This document shows positions 8,761 through 19,100 of a stretch of 64,000 bases of DNA, in pieces. The translations under genes were made by a program, and so were the position numbers. The notes under the pieces were generated by a model that was not told where the DNA came from, searched no databases, and saw only the letters and a program-made list of their open reading frames with translations. The stretch covers positions 572,934 through 636,933 of the forward strand of contig BJOX01000049.1 of assembly GCA_009731375.1 (NCBI GenBank), written 5' to 3'. Position 1 is the stretch's first letter. Every line of letters starts with the position of its first letter. The DNA comes from Paulinella micropora (taxonomy: Eukaryota; Cercozoa; Imbricatea; Euglyphida).

Positions 8761-10175
8761 TTACGACACATCTGCTAGGGTAGATAGACGCGACTTTGAC
8801 GTATTCAACCAAGCAGTGATTGTACGATCTGCGTTATAATCAGAAGCATAACCAATATTAACTTCAGCAGTTCGTGAATTATTAACTGCAAGACCAGACG
8901 CTCCAATGTGGGGCGACTGATTAAGAGTTTGAATAATGGTAGCAAATCCTGAGTTAGATGTAATTTCTGTTTTATCTGAAGTAGAATACCACTTGCGAAA
9001 GTTTTCAAGAGAACAGACGAAGACATATAAGCATCACAAATGCCCATAGTCGCTTGGAGATTGTTAATATATAATTCTGCACATCCTCGTTGAGCATCTG
9101 CAAGACTATCAGTAACTCCAAGTTCCATCTTTTGTTGCGGGGCATACCAATCACCAATACGGCATTGATATTGTCTGTAAGGCATTTGAGTAGTTCCCAA
9201 GTTGTCAATATTAGCATTTTCGGGGAGCACAGTTTGAGTGACAATATACAAGCATTGAGCACGTGCAACGGCTTTATTCACTTGAAGATTAAAATCATCG
9301 TTCGTCCCCGGATTTGCCTTTTGGTTATAATATGTTTCATAAGTGTATGGGAGCCCATCCTTGCTTCCCATCTGTTCCAAAATATTTCTCTGGACAGCAG
9401 GAGCAAGAGAGAATGTCTCCAACATAACAACTGGATTTGTTACGGTGAAAGTCAAATTAGTGGTAGTAAATACGGCAGGAATCGCGCCATTAGAGGTTCC
9501 AATAATAGTCAATGCTTCCTGTACTGGTGCAAACGTCAAACGAAGTCTCATACCACTAATCAGAGAAGGAGGAATGAGAGTTTCTTTATTAAACACTCCC
9601 GAGAAGTAATGAAGAGGAATACAAACTCTCAAAGCCTTACCAGTCGCAACATTACCAGCAGTGGGGACATTAAGTGCAAAATTAACGACCGAATCGTCAG
9701 TAATATTAGCATTGACCTCAACATTTTCTCGTTGTCCAGTCATCTGTGCCTGTCGGCGGTAATCAAAAGGATAATGCCAAGGGAGAATGTTCCGCACCAT
9801 TTTATTAACATCCTCAATTCGTTCAAGTTCGCTACCATCCTTACTTTCCAACAAAAATCTTTCAAAAATAGCTGTTACGGGAGTGTTCTGGAAACCAAGA
9901 GCACAAGCAACATTATCCTTTCCACCAGTGGCTACCAACCCATCTGTTTTAATGTCAAACGACAAATAACAATTCTTTCCATAAACAAAATCAGTGCTTG
10001 CCTCCCATGTAAAAATCATTTCAGTTCCAGAATCACTGGCATACTTTTGCTGATCGGCAAAGTTCTTCTTAAAGATACTTCCCTGTTCAGTGAGTGCTAG
10101 ATTTGCTGGCAACTCATATATGAGGTTGTTGAGAGTCATCAACTCCTCAGTATTTTTAGAATCCTTTCCTTCCAT
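8761..10175 (-). CDS. MCP: Major capsid protein (double jelly-roll), C-terminal frameshift
   Basis: Starts MEGKDSKNTEEL at 10175. Features typical of PLV major capsids: RNILPWHYPFDYRRQAQMTG, RVCIPLHYFSGVFNKET followed by LIPPSLISGMRLRLTF, and C-terminal beta-rich segments. The original frame continues to 8805, but after ~8990 it becomes Leu/Ile-rich nonsense. Another frame from that point reads KWYSTSDKTEITSNSGF and on to a TAA at 8761-8763, which is the convincing native C-terminus (~471 codons total). The switch lies in an A4 run, so one base appears to be missing. The protein forms the trimeric capsomers of an icosahedral particle. Upstream is a TATA-like atacta-region followed by a ~40-nt leader. 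Confidence 0.85.
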
Positions 10176-10254
10176 CTTGTGTGTGCTTGTGAGATTGTGA
10201 AATTCGCAATGCTAATATACTAAAAAAATAATAATAGAAATTAAAAATAATTAT

Positions 10255-10653
10255 TTATTCACTTGAAACGGATTGTTTAATCATATCAACTGATTTCTGT
10301 ATATTGTCAAATCTTGTATCTTGTGGTGAAGTCAATTGAAACTCTCTTGCCTCAGCATTCTGAACCGCTTTCTTTAAATAAGCCAAACTGCTAACAGCGG
10401 TGTCCAAATCAACAACATCCCCATTTTCTTTGTTATCAGAAATGTCGGTTAACGTGTTTTGAATAGTGCTCTTCTCATGCGAGACAAGATCGCCAAATTC
10501 AGTTAATGGTTGATTAACTAATGGGGCACCATGACTACTCCACAATTCAAACTGGTTTAGTTGAAACCCATCACTCGCGGGTCGGTTTGCTTCGTTGAGT
10601 TTGTTGATAAAGCCAATCGGCAAACGAGTTGAAGCACTTAAGTTTTTAATTAT
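10255..10653 (-). CDS. Hypothetical PLV protein upstream of major capsid
   Basis: Minus-strand frame of ~122-132 codons with nominal start TTG at 10623; no ATG lies in frame upstream before a stop, so the start is unresolved and may be lost. Contains LPIGFINKLNEANRP and a helical C-terminal half (AVSSLAYLKKAVQNAEARE). No family recognised. Position between the capsid and ATPase regions suggests a virion-associated protein; inference. Confidence 0.5.
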   Translation of the reverse strand: MIKNLSASTRLPIGFINKLNEANRPASDGFQLNQFELWSSHGAPLVNQPLTEFGDLVSHEKSTIQNTLTDISDNKENGDVVDLDTAVSSLAYLKKAVQNAEAREFQLTSPQDTRFDNIQKSVDMIKQSVSSE

Positions 10654-10674
10654 TATATATTAATAATTATTTTA

Positions 10675-11270
10675 TCAATTAGCATTAATTATTTTTTTCA
10701 TGATTTGTAAATTCTTGTGTGTAATTCTTTCTTCTTTCCTTTTCCTTAAATCCGCTATGGCTTGATTTACGTCATTGTCGCTAGTTTGAGCAACCTCCTT
10801 AGTTGGTGGTGGAGTTTCCTTGGAAGCATCTTCTATTGCTTCTATTTTACTTGCTGGTGTTGTGGTAGTTTGTTTTGGCACAGAAACAGGAGTGGGATTA
10901 ACTGATTTTGGTAGGATTGTTCAACCTTAGGCGCTGGAGACATCTCAACAGGTTTTGTATTTGGTTTAGGAGATGAAGTATTTGCCGATTCTATGTCTGG
11001 CGCCTTTCGTTTCAATGTTTCGTCTGGCACTTGGTCTGGTTGCCCGCTGGCAATAGGTTGTTCATTTTTCTTAATTCCTGATTTGCTTACTCTTGGTTTT
11101 AATTGACACTTAATCTTGCCACTCTTAATATCCGCTTGTATCTTCCTTATTGCTAAGTATTCGGGCGATCCCTTACGAATCGTTACGAATTTTCCTTGCG
11201 AATTCTGTTTATACCAAAGCACGATTGCCTGCTGATAGCAAGTTTTGTATAATTTAGTTGATTCTGCCAT
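10675..11270 (-). CDS. Hypothetical protein with disordered Pro/Lys-rich tail, one frameshift
   Basis: The N-terminal part (11270 to ~10920) starts MAESTKLYKTCYQQAI and has a compact region (VLWYKQNSQGKFVTIRKGS) followed by a Lys/Pro-rich linker. The frame then ends in nonsense, while the frame of 10675-10881 picks up a Thr/Pro-rich stretch and a helical end (RKRKEERITHKNLQIMKK). One base change near 10917 joins them into ~198 codons. The ATG is preceded by aataatatataat, the element's usual AT motif. Function unknown; nucleic-acid binding is possible from its charge. Confidence 0.5.
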
Positions 11271-11290
11271 ATTATATATTATTGCTGAAA
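11271..11290 (-). promoter_or_regulatory. AT-rich promoter element
   Basis: On the minus strand cagcaataatatataat runs directly into the ATG at 11270; same core as before 23715 (gactatataat-ATG). Confidence 0.45.
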
Positions 11291-11310
11291 AAAAACTTTC
11301 AATTTAATTT

Positions 11311-12213
11311 TTACAGGTTTGTCATATCTCTATCCTTATTTAATCGCAATATAGTAGAGAAATTCTTTCTAAACTGGGTTGTTCTATCACTGGCAGTGTT
11401 GTTAATTGCTAGGAATGAATAAGGTTCTGCCGTAGCATATTTAACCATATTGTAAAATTCTTTTTTAGTGAGAAAAGGATTTTCATATTCATCTGCCAGT
11501 CTGTCAAGTTCGCTTCTCCTTACTCCATTAAAAATAATCATCCAATGGCAATTAATTCTTATTCTTCGTGGGAATTGCGTATAACTCTGAGTTGCTACCC
11601 AGACTGACACTTTAGCATGTGTTGAAGCGAAAAACAACTCAGTAAGCACCTCTGATTTGAGAAAAGTTTTACTCTGTGCGATGTCATCCAATAACAATAA
11701 TATTTTTGGTGCCTTCTTAAACCCTTTAGTTTTAATCAGTTCTTTTTGTTTGGTTAATATTTCTCTCATCAACTCAGGTCTATCTTCTTTGATTATGTCT
11801 TCTTTTTTTAACTTGAGAGTGTCTTCCAAAATCGGGCACGGACTTAAGCAAAAGACTACTATTCTATCATAAAAACCTTTCAACATGTTCTTTTTGGCGA
11901 GTAGATTACAAATCATAACTGATTTACCCCCGCCAGTGCTTGCACATATAACCATAGTCCCCATTGCTGGCAATATTCCTTCTTTTTGAATAGGAAGCAA
12001 TTCAACCCCATCTCTTTGTGTTTTAATTGGTTGTATTTCCAAGTCATTCTTAAATTTGGGCGGTTTTTTGCTATCTAACTCTGTTATTACTGGCCTGTCA
12101 ATAGTAAATTCCTCGTGTGCTTTTTCTATGTTGGTCTTCTCCAGATTCTGCTTCAAAAGTGTTTTTCGTGGCAACTTGTTTGCTATTAATCATTTACGTA
12201 TAGATTTAGGCAT
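11311..12213 (-). CDS. Genome-packaging ATPase (FtsK/HerA, A32-like); N-terminal in-frame TGA
   Basis: Open frame to 12174 of 287 codons. Walker A CASTGGGKS at residues ~77-85 and Walker B KILLLLDDI at ~157-165, followed by VSVWVATQSYTQFPRR, which fits the downstream sensor region of A32-like packaging ATPases. It would power DNA entry into preformed capsids. The 12174 start is TTG; the same frame continues upstream through one TGA (12190-12192) to an ATG at 12213 (MPKSIRK) that is preceded by the element's promoter motif (ataatatagta). I therefore take 12213 as the ancestral start and the TGA as TGG to TGA. The catalytic core is intact. Confidence 0.85.
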
Positions 12214-12235
12214 TACTATATTATGGGTTTTGAAA
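12214..12235 (-). promoter_or_regulatory. AT-rich promoter element before ATPase
   Basis: Minus strand: aacccataatatagta then ATG at 12213. It lies partly within the end of the next gene (12221-12442). Confidence 0.45.
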
Positions 12236-12442
12236 ATAGTTTGGATTATATCTATAATTATCATATTCAGCACCAAATGGTTGGGGTGGTGAAGCATAAT
12301 TATAGAAATAAGGAGAGTAAGGACTACCAAAAGCATAATTACTTGGAGGATTGACAAGCGGTTTAAAATCTTTTCTTTCAGGAAGAGTTTGAACTTGTCG
12401 CGGGATTTCAGCAGGAAAGTTTCTCGTCAGTTTTCGTTTCAT
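12221..12442 (-). CDS. Small Tyr/Pro/Asn-rich hypothetical protein
   Basis: Intact 73-codon ORF starting MKRKLTRNFPAEIPRQ with a basic start and a low-complexity tail (SPYSPYFYNYASPPQP). Its ATG overlaps the TGA of the upstream gene as ATGA, suggesting coupled translation or a compact junction. No family recognised. Confidence 0.5.
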   Translation of the reverse strand: MKRKLTRNFPAEIPRQVQTLPERKDFKPLVNPPSNYAFGSPYSPYFYNYASPPQPFGAEYDNYRYNPNYFQNP

Positions 12443-13415
12443 TTTTGGAAACTCTCTTTTTTTTCTTTTACTCTAGTCTGGATGACTGCTCTATTGTATC
12501 TATTCAACATAAAGTGATTATTTGTGTTGCCATAACGTGTGTTGTCTAGTGATTCAAAATCATTCTTGGTGTCTAGCATGCGATCGCGTCTTAGTTCGTT
12601 GCCTTTAATAAGTGGGTTTGTTTGCGAAGTGCCAATTCCACCATTTTGGTCGCTTGGCATTAGAAAACGAATAAGTGCTAACATATTTTCTCTTTCATCG
12701 GCGGGAGATTTTCCCATAATCTTATCAACCAATTGGTCAATACTTCTCATGCTATCAACCATAACTTGATTTGGTGTTGTTGCTGGATCTGGCTCATCTG
12801 AAACTTTGTATTCTTTCATCATTTCTTTAAGTTTTTCATTTTTGATTTTCTCCTCCCAGAATGGGAGTCCCTGTTTTGCTCCACTTTTATAAACACGTGT
12901 TTCATACTCTGTTTGTGGATTTGGTGGTGCTGGCGCTGGTGTTGTTTGCGGTGGCATGGTTTGCGGTGGCATGGTTTGCGGTGGCATGGTTTGCGGTGGC
13001 ATGGTTTGCGGTGCAGGTGTTAGACCTTTAGGTGTTGCCCTTTCAAATTCTTCGTCTATTATTTCTAGTTCTGTCAATTGCTCCATTTGTTCCTGCGTCA
13101 ATTTACCCCGCATTTCTTGATAAATTCTCTTATCTAAAATATCGTCTGCATCTGCTACGTCTGACATACTAGCACCTTGATTTAGTGCTTGTTTGATGGC
13201 CTCTTCCCATCCAACTTTTGGATCGTCATACTTGGAAAGTTTAATTTTCTTTCCAGTTTTCTCTCTCAACGATTTAACAAATCCCTTTAAGTGCCTCGTT
13301 TGGGCGCCTTTATCCTCAAGTATGAGCAAGTTATTGCCCAGTCCAATAGTATCTGCTACTACCATATTGTCTGAGTATGTGATCGGGACTTCAACACTAA
13401 GATTTATATCTTTTT
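12439..13415 (-). CDS. C-terminal part of large virion protein (PPQTM repeats)
   Basis: Open 308-codon segment from an internal ATG at 13365; the frame is open upstream to ~13440, where an A9 run separates it from the segment at 13416-13886. Contains at least four tandem copies of PPQTM (~residues 118-140, nt ~12950-13015) and a helical C-terminus (VDSMRSIDQLVDKIMGK). I interpret it as the end of a large protein that includes the three segments upstream. The 15-bp repeat makes its length prone to change. Confidence 0.5.
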
Positions 13416-13886
13416 CTATACTTGGTGGAATATCTTTTGTGCTCTGTGTATTTTTTTTTCTATAAAATTATTAATTGTGGCTTCATTTGCTGGTGCGATA
13501 AGAGAATATCCTTTCACGCCATCCGCTTTTTCTTGTGATTTCACCATTTTATTGAAACCATCAACGAGTTCCGCATATTGTTTATTCAATGTAGCAGGAT
13601 TTACTACTTTATTTACTTTAAATGTTGCATCCTTGTCAAAACCGCCCACGTTTTTCATGATACCAATCATGGACATCAATGTTTTATCTACATCGCCTAT
13701 AAATCCATTATACTTCGCATCTGGAGGAGTGGTTTTGATAGTTTTCCAAAACTTCATTGCATCCCAAAAAGATACTCCGCCACGTGCCCTCCCCTGTGCT
13801 TCCAAGGCCATTCTAGATATATCCGCTTTTGAAAACATTGAGTTGTAATTGTCAAAAATACTCTTGGCAACTTCGGCCGTAGCCAA
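13416..13886 (-). CDS. Middle part of large virion protein
   Basis: 156 open codons from a TTG; no ATG at the start. The upstream segment (13754-14635) reads sensible protein only to ~13880, then loses coherence exactly where this frame begins (TAEVAKSIFDNYNSMF), and this frame ends at an A9 run beyond which 12439-13415 continues. Helical, no motif recognised (VSFWDAMKFWKTIKTTPPDA). Confidence 0.5.
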   Translation of the reverse strand: MATAEVAKSIFDNYNSMFSKADISRMALEAQGRARGGVSFWDAMKFWKTIKTTPPDAKYNGFIGDVDKTLMSMIGIMKNVGGFDKDATFKVNKVVNPATLNKQYAELVDGFNKMVKSQEKADGVKGYSLIAPANEATINNFIEKKIHRAQKIFHQV

Positions 13887-14635
13887 TTACTCGTTAGATA
13901 ATCGCTCATATTGGTAATTCTTTCAAAGTATCGTTTATCTGCAAAGTCTTGGACATTCTTGTCGCCTGACGCATACAATAAATCATGCTCAAAAGCAACT
14001 AAGTCCAAAGCATCTGCTGGTAAAATGTAAGGAAATTTGCCACGAGTTCTATCTTCTAATTGAAGACGGCTTTCCACTCGTGTGCCCCCACCATTATAAT
14101 TACTTCCCTCAGTATGAATTCGTTCTTCTTCCAACTTAATGAGAGCATCTGGTTGAGCAGACCATGTTCTATATATTTCTCCAAATACTTTTCCAAGATT
14201 GATAACCGTCATAGTCTCTACGCTTATTTTAAAAACTTCCCACGCAGTTAAAGACGCTATTCCAGTGGCTAATCTGCTCGCATATTCAATTAATACATAA
14301 TCACCTGTTCTTTGCTGTCCGCTCGCGATCAAACGAAGATTAGGCGGAGGTAAACCTGGTGGCGCTTCATTTTTTGCTAGTGCTAGCAAAAGGGCATTGA
14401 GAGCATCTGCTCTTCTTCTTCCAAGTAATCCAACATTCATCGCACGTAGTTGTGCATTGTTGGCAATTAATCTCAATATCTGCCCCCATGCTAGCCTTCG
14501 CACACCATATCGTCCAATACCTGTAGCAACGTTAAGTAATCTATTAAGTCTGGAACTCAAAATTATTTCTTGAATACTTCTAATAATAGCATTAACAAAT
14601 CTTTCTACACTTCGGGGGTCATCACTTCGTGGCAC
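13754..14635 (-). CDS. Large virion protein segment with parvovirus-VP1-like PLA2 motif
   Basis: 293 open codons from a GTG at 14635, of which the first ~250 look native. Residues ~204-240 read PADALDLVAFEHDLLY and, 10 residues on, ADKRYFERI. This matches D-x2-A-x2-HD-x2-Y ... AD-x2-[FY]-F of the phospholipase A2 region of parvovirus VP1 and of related segments in adintovirus/PLV virion proteins (recalled). His217-Asp218 would be the catalytic pair. The Ca-binding GPGN loop that precedes it in parvoviruses is not evident, so activity is uncertain. Such domains help particles breach endosomal membranes. An Arg-rich helical stretch lies at residues 25-80. Confidence 0.55.
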   Translation of the reverse strand: MPRSDDPRSVERFVNAIIRSIQEIILSSRLNRLLNVATGIGRYGVRRLAWGQILRLIANNAQLRAMNVGLLGRRRADALNALLLALAKNEAPPGLPPPNLRLIASGQQRTGDYVLIEYASRLATGIASLTAWEVFKISVETMTVINLGKVFGEIYRTWSAQPDALIKLEEERIHTEGSNYNGGGTRVESRLQLEDRTRGKFPYILPADALDLVAFEHDLLYASGDKNVQDFADKRYFERITNMSDYLTSNWLRPKLPRVFLTITTQCFQKRIYLEWPWKHRGGHVAEYLFGMQ

Positions 14636-14653
14636 AAGCTATCTGTGCTTCTA

Positions 14654-15279
14654 TTAAAGCATCATCTGGGTGTTTTCTTTCCACTCTTCTCGATTTTCTT
14701 TCCATTCCTTATATTCCTGCTCCGCTTGCTTTCTATCCTCTCTTCGTATTACGCGAGTTTTGTCCGCTTTGCCTTTGTTTTTCATATACGTTAAACCCTT
14801 ATCAGTTAATCGTTTTAAGTCTTCTTCTTTATATTCTTGTTTTACCAATTGTGTTATATCACGCTTCATTTGCTGGATATTGTCTTCTATGTGCATTATA
14901 TCATATTTATCGGTAGCCATTGCTAATTTTCGCATTTCAATCATTTGTTCATTCATGGGGGCAGTTCCATGTTTTCTTTCAAATTCTTTCATATTAATGC
15001 AGTCATCTTGGAGGTGCGCTTTCAGTTCATCGTAATTCATGTTTGCATAAATACTTTGCTTATTGTCCAACGCACTAATCCTATCTTTTAAATCCTCCAT
15101 AGTATTCGCCCCTCTTGTTGAAGCATCCAACAATCTATTCGCTCTAAGCCTCTCGCGGGCTTGACTATTGATGCCTTCATTAACTTGATCAATCCAAAAA
15201 TCGTCTGCTTCATCCAACAATACTTATTTTCACGTCTAATTTCGTTATAATACGTAAAAAATGGTTTTTCGTGTGGCAT
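14654..15279 (-). CDS. Coiled-coil N-terminal part of large virion protein (or separate gene), frameshifted
   Basis: The ATG at 15279 (MPHEKPFFTYYNEIRREN) follows the shared promoter at 15280-15325. After ~22 codons the frame shifts to the 188-codon segment 14654-15220, a strongly helical, charged region with coiled-coil character (MKRDITQLVKQEYKEEDLKR). Near 14690 the sequence also reads on in a third frame for ~16 codons (HPDDALIEAQIACATK) towards the GTG at 14635. It may therefore be the N-terminus of one ~940-codon gene ending at 12439, or a separate gene. Confidence 0.5.
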
Positions 15280-15325
15280 TTTTTTATCCGCAGTATAATA
15301 TATCTTATATTATACGTAATATAAC
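15280..15325. promoter_or_regulatory. 46-bp divergent promoter candidate
   Basis: All sequence between the starts at 15279 (minus) and 15326 (plus). It contains two ATATTATA-type cores (tataatatatcttatattat) arranged nearly symmetrically, fitting bidirectional use. Confidence 0.5.
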
Positions 15326-15511
15326 ATGGATAATAAAAAAGAAAAAAGCAAAGACGAGCAACAACTTGAAGAGTTGGAAAAACTTGGAAAGGAAATTGAC
15401 CAAATCTGCATCACTCAGAACTTAGTGAATAGAAACCCCAATATTTTTAGAAAACCTGAAAATATCCTCTACCGCTTACCGCTATCAGATAAGCAACGAG
15501 AAGCAATTTAA
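15326..15511 (+). CDS. Small charged coiled-coil protein
   Basis: Intact 61-codon ORF starting MDNKKEKSKDEQQLEELEKL, with a heptad-like N-terminal half and RLPLSDKQREAI at the end. No family recognised. Starts directly after the divergent promoter. Confidence 0.5.
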   Translation: MDNKKEKSKDEQQLEELEKLGKEIDQICITQNLVNRNPNIFRKPENILYRLPLSDKQREAI

Positions 15512-15551
15512 TAATAATATAATTAAAGAAGAGGGAAAAAGCGGGAGTTAA

Positions 15552-15822
15552 ATGTATGTTATTAATATTGCTATTCGTGTTATCTCCAACTTGTTGGAGA
15601 TTTGCTATGTCGCGGACTGCCTGACTTTTACTCGCGATACTCGGAAAAAAGAATGAGAGTTGTGCTTACTGTATAAAGCAAGGTGTAGAATCTGGTTTTA
15701 AGTGTGTTTTCATAAATAACGGAAATAATATGTGTCGTAGTTTTGATGAGGCACTGCCTTTAATGTGCGCGGGTGATAATAGATGGTATATGACACATAT
15801 ATATGAATGTGGTAATTTGTGA
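15552..15822 (+). pseudogene. Small Cys-rich protein, frameshifted in an A6 run
   Basis: ATG at 15552 (MYVINIAIRVISNLLEICY) stays open for 34 codons to a TGA. At the A6 run at ~15645 a second frame takes over with SCAYCIKQGVESGFKCVF, then MCRSF, LMCAG and YECGNL to a TGA at 15822. The regularly spaced Cys of the second half suggest a zinc-binding protein of ~90 residues. Its 3' end overlaps the convergent membrane-protein gene. Confidence 0.45.
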
Positions 15823-16179
15823 TTTACTTCTTACCACTCTAGAACTTGGTGAAGGAAGGCATATGCCTATAAGTAATGTTAGGATTCCGACATAAGTATT
15901 AGCAACCTCACAAGGCAAGTTCTTTTCAGATAGCCTCACGATACAAAGGGTTATAATGGCAATTATGACACCGATTTGAAATAAATATTTAATCATTCTG
16001 CTATCGGTTTTCTTATTTGATATACAGCAATTCCATTCGTTCTCAATTTCATTGTCAATTTTTTTCTCTCCTGTCTTTAGTTCAATATCCAAAACACGAG
16101 ACTTTAATTCGGGAGTTAGTTCGCCATCCATATCCATAATAGGCGGTGGTCTGTGAAGTCTAGTTGTATTATTTGACAT
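15760..16179 (-). CDS. Small membrane protein with two predicted TM segments
   Basis: Best start is MSNNTTRLHRPPP at 16179 (the frame is open to 16191), overlapping the stop of the fibre gene (ATGTCAAATAA). A Pro-rich N-terminus and an acidic helical region are followed by two hydrophobic stretches, LFQIGVIIAIITLCIV and TYVGILTLLIGICL, forming a hairpin. Small TM proteins beside capsid genes are common in PLVs and virophages; a role in membrane penetration, assembly or lysis is inference. Confidence 0.55.
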   Translation of the reverse strand: MSNNTTRLHRPPPIMDMDGELTPELKSRVLDIELKTGEKKIDNEIENEWNCCISNKKTDSRMIKYLFQIGVIIAIITLCIVRLSEKNLPCEVANTYVGILTLLIGICLPSPSSRVVRSKSQITTFIYMCHIPSIITRAH

Positions 16180-19100
16180 TAGGGAAAACAATTGCTCGGA
16201 TTTCAGAAAGTTGCTTAGATAGATCTTCTATAATAAGCATGAGATTATTATTTTGTTTTTCTAAATTAACTACCTTTTCCGATAACTCCTGTGTGGCCTT
16301 AATTAATGGTGCTATAAACTCGGAATAACCTATACCATAACCGACAGCACCACTATCAACACATTTAACATCTTCTGGATTAACACTCACACCTTTCAAT
16401 TCGCATTCTTTTCTTTGCTTTGGACACGGAACCATAATTGTTTCTTTTATAAAACCGCCAAAATCTAGCATATTCATTTCTGTCAATACGATTTCTAATT
16501 CCTGTGCTATCAAACCCGTTCTTTGTTTCTTGTTGTCATCAATCATACGATAGCAGACTGGATTTAACTTATTAATAAAATCTAAGCCTAAGCATTCCTT
16601 TATATCTTCTTTTTTTCTCCTGTCTGAATATTGAATTGGATTAGACAATACCCATAATTGTCCATCCCTTGCTTTCAAAGACAGTAAAGCAGTATTTGAA
16701 CTATTCCCCCATATGAACCCACTCGTTGAAGAATCATTCACTCTAAATCTAATAGCATAAGAAGTTAATCCTCCGCCTACTCCTCCTGCTGGTGCTGTTC
16801 CTCCACTTAATGATTTATTTGCTCCAGACTGAGACATATAAATCCCCCATGCTGAATCACCATTATCCCAAATAAATATTCCTCTCGCATTCGTCCCGTC
16901 TGTTTGTCCTTGAATTCCTATTTTCGCTCCATTATTAGTTGTGGTCGTTAGCAACCCAGAATATGTAATCCCCGCACTAGCCGTTATCAATCCTTTTGTC
17001 CATAAAGTTCCGTTTGCGCCATTCAATGACATTAATAGTTGCTCCCCTGAATTCTCCCACACGAAACCCATCGTAGCATCATTAGCAACCCTAAAACGAA
17101 AACTATACGAAGCAAAATCATTTCCAGAAACGGCCAAACCATTTGCCAAACTTCTAGTGTTTCCACCTCCGCCAGATGCCGCATAAATTCCCCAACTTGT
17201 ATTGGTGGTATCCCATAGAAATATTCCTTTTGCATTTGTTCCGTCTGTTAGTCCCTGAATTCCTATTTTCGCCCCACTGGCATTCGTTACTGACGTTAGT
17301 GTGCCAGTGTATGTAATCCCCGCACTCGCAGTTAGTAATCCTGCCGTGCTTATATTCATCGCCTCAGACCATGTTATATTGCTTCCTCTGTTGTTCCTGA
17401 TTTATAGTTAAAAGCAAGTTTGTTTGAGTTTTTGTATATTTGAAAGTTTGAACCAGCATTACTTGATTTCCAGTTTGAGCCGTCATAATAAGCATCAAAA
17501 CTTAAGCCTATATTGTCGTGTGCACAGTTCAATAATTGAAATGTTGGATAAGCATCCGCCGTTGTTATTGCTTGTAAGTGTGCCCCTCCGATATTTGAAG
17601 CCGTCCCGTATAATTCTAAGCACCCTGTCGCCCCTGTGCCTTTCGTTGTATTGCCTATGATAATTGGCTTACCTGATGCTGTTGTTATTTTGTCGCTCGT
17701 TGTTAATGTTGTTGTAGTCATGCCAGCGGTTGAAGTGATTGATGTTCCCGTTATTGTTCCACCATTTGTTATGTTGTTTGAATTCATATCTAAGGCACCA
17801 TAAAATCGCATATCCCCCGCATTGTTAAAACGGACAATGTCAGACGAAGCACTTTTATTGTCCAAAAGTTTTGAAATATAAAGTCCCGCCCCTTTTACAT
17901 CAAATGCTATATTACTGAATACATAACCTCTTTGGTCTGCGGTTCCACTTGTAGCGGTATTTAGAGTAAATAAGAAATATTGATAATCACCTGATGTCTG
18001 TGAAAAGAATATATCTCCTCCATTTCGGTTTAATATCCTCGCCCCGTTATATGTAATATTTCCACCATTAATGATAACTTGATTATTAAAATCCGCCGTT
18101 TGTGTTAAAGTTAGATATTTTATCACAGTGCTCGTCCCGTTGAATGTTTTAATTCCTGTTATTGTTTGGTCTCCTGTTAGTTTTACACAATTGTCATCCA
18201 GATATTGCCTATTTACCGCTTCATTCGCATTTTGTGGTGCTCCCAGATTAACAATCCGACTACTATTACAATCTAAGCCAGTAGCATTAAACCACGAAAC
18301 AATCGTCCCGTCAATAATAAAACTTATTTTTTTCGCAGAAATTTCAAAGTTATAATATGTTGCCGTGTTCATATCCAAACTAGCAATAGAACCGATATTA
18401 CTGGTAGAATTTGCTCCATCTGTTGAAGCGGAAGGGTCGGCTAAGTTTGTTATTTTGTTGTTATTCAAACTTAATGTTGTTCCAGTTGCGGTTATAATTA
18501 AAGTACTACCTGAATATAACTCTACATACGAACCAGTTATTTGTATCGGATACCAAGTCGCCGTTGCTGTTTTTTGTGATGCAATCATTCCTATTTTTGT
18601 ATCAAAGGCTATGCCAATACCATCAAAAGAAGTAGGATTGGATGAACCACTTACTTCTAAAGTTGATGCAAATTTTTTATTCCCTGCTATGGTTTGGTCT
18701 CCTGTTAGTTTAACCACCGAAGTATCAAGAACGGAAACATCAACACCATCAACAAGATTTACATTTGTTATGCTTTCGCTTTTCATATCAATCCCCGCAC
18801 TCGCATTTATTATACTGCTAAAAATGTCTTAATACCCGCTATAGTTTGGTCTCCTGTTAGTTGAACCACGGAAGTATCAAGAACAGAAACATCCACACTA
18901 TCAACCAAATTAAAATTTGTTATGCTTTGCCCTCCCATATTTAATCCCGCATTTGCCGTTATTAATCCACTTGCAGTTATTGCTTTTGTTGTTAACGAAC
19001 CTGCAGTATCAATTTTCCAGAGCGGTGTCCCATGGAACAACATCCCCGATGGTACTCCCAATACCATACAAAATTCTAAATTTATCATTAACTTTCGCGA

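Noticed and set aside
9090-10100. 336-codon plus-strand ORF opposite the major capsid gene
   Set aside because: Antisense shadow: the minus-strand frame has clear capsid features and this one has none.
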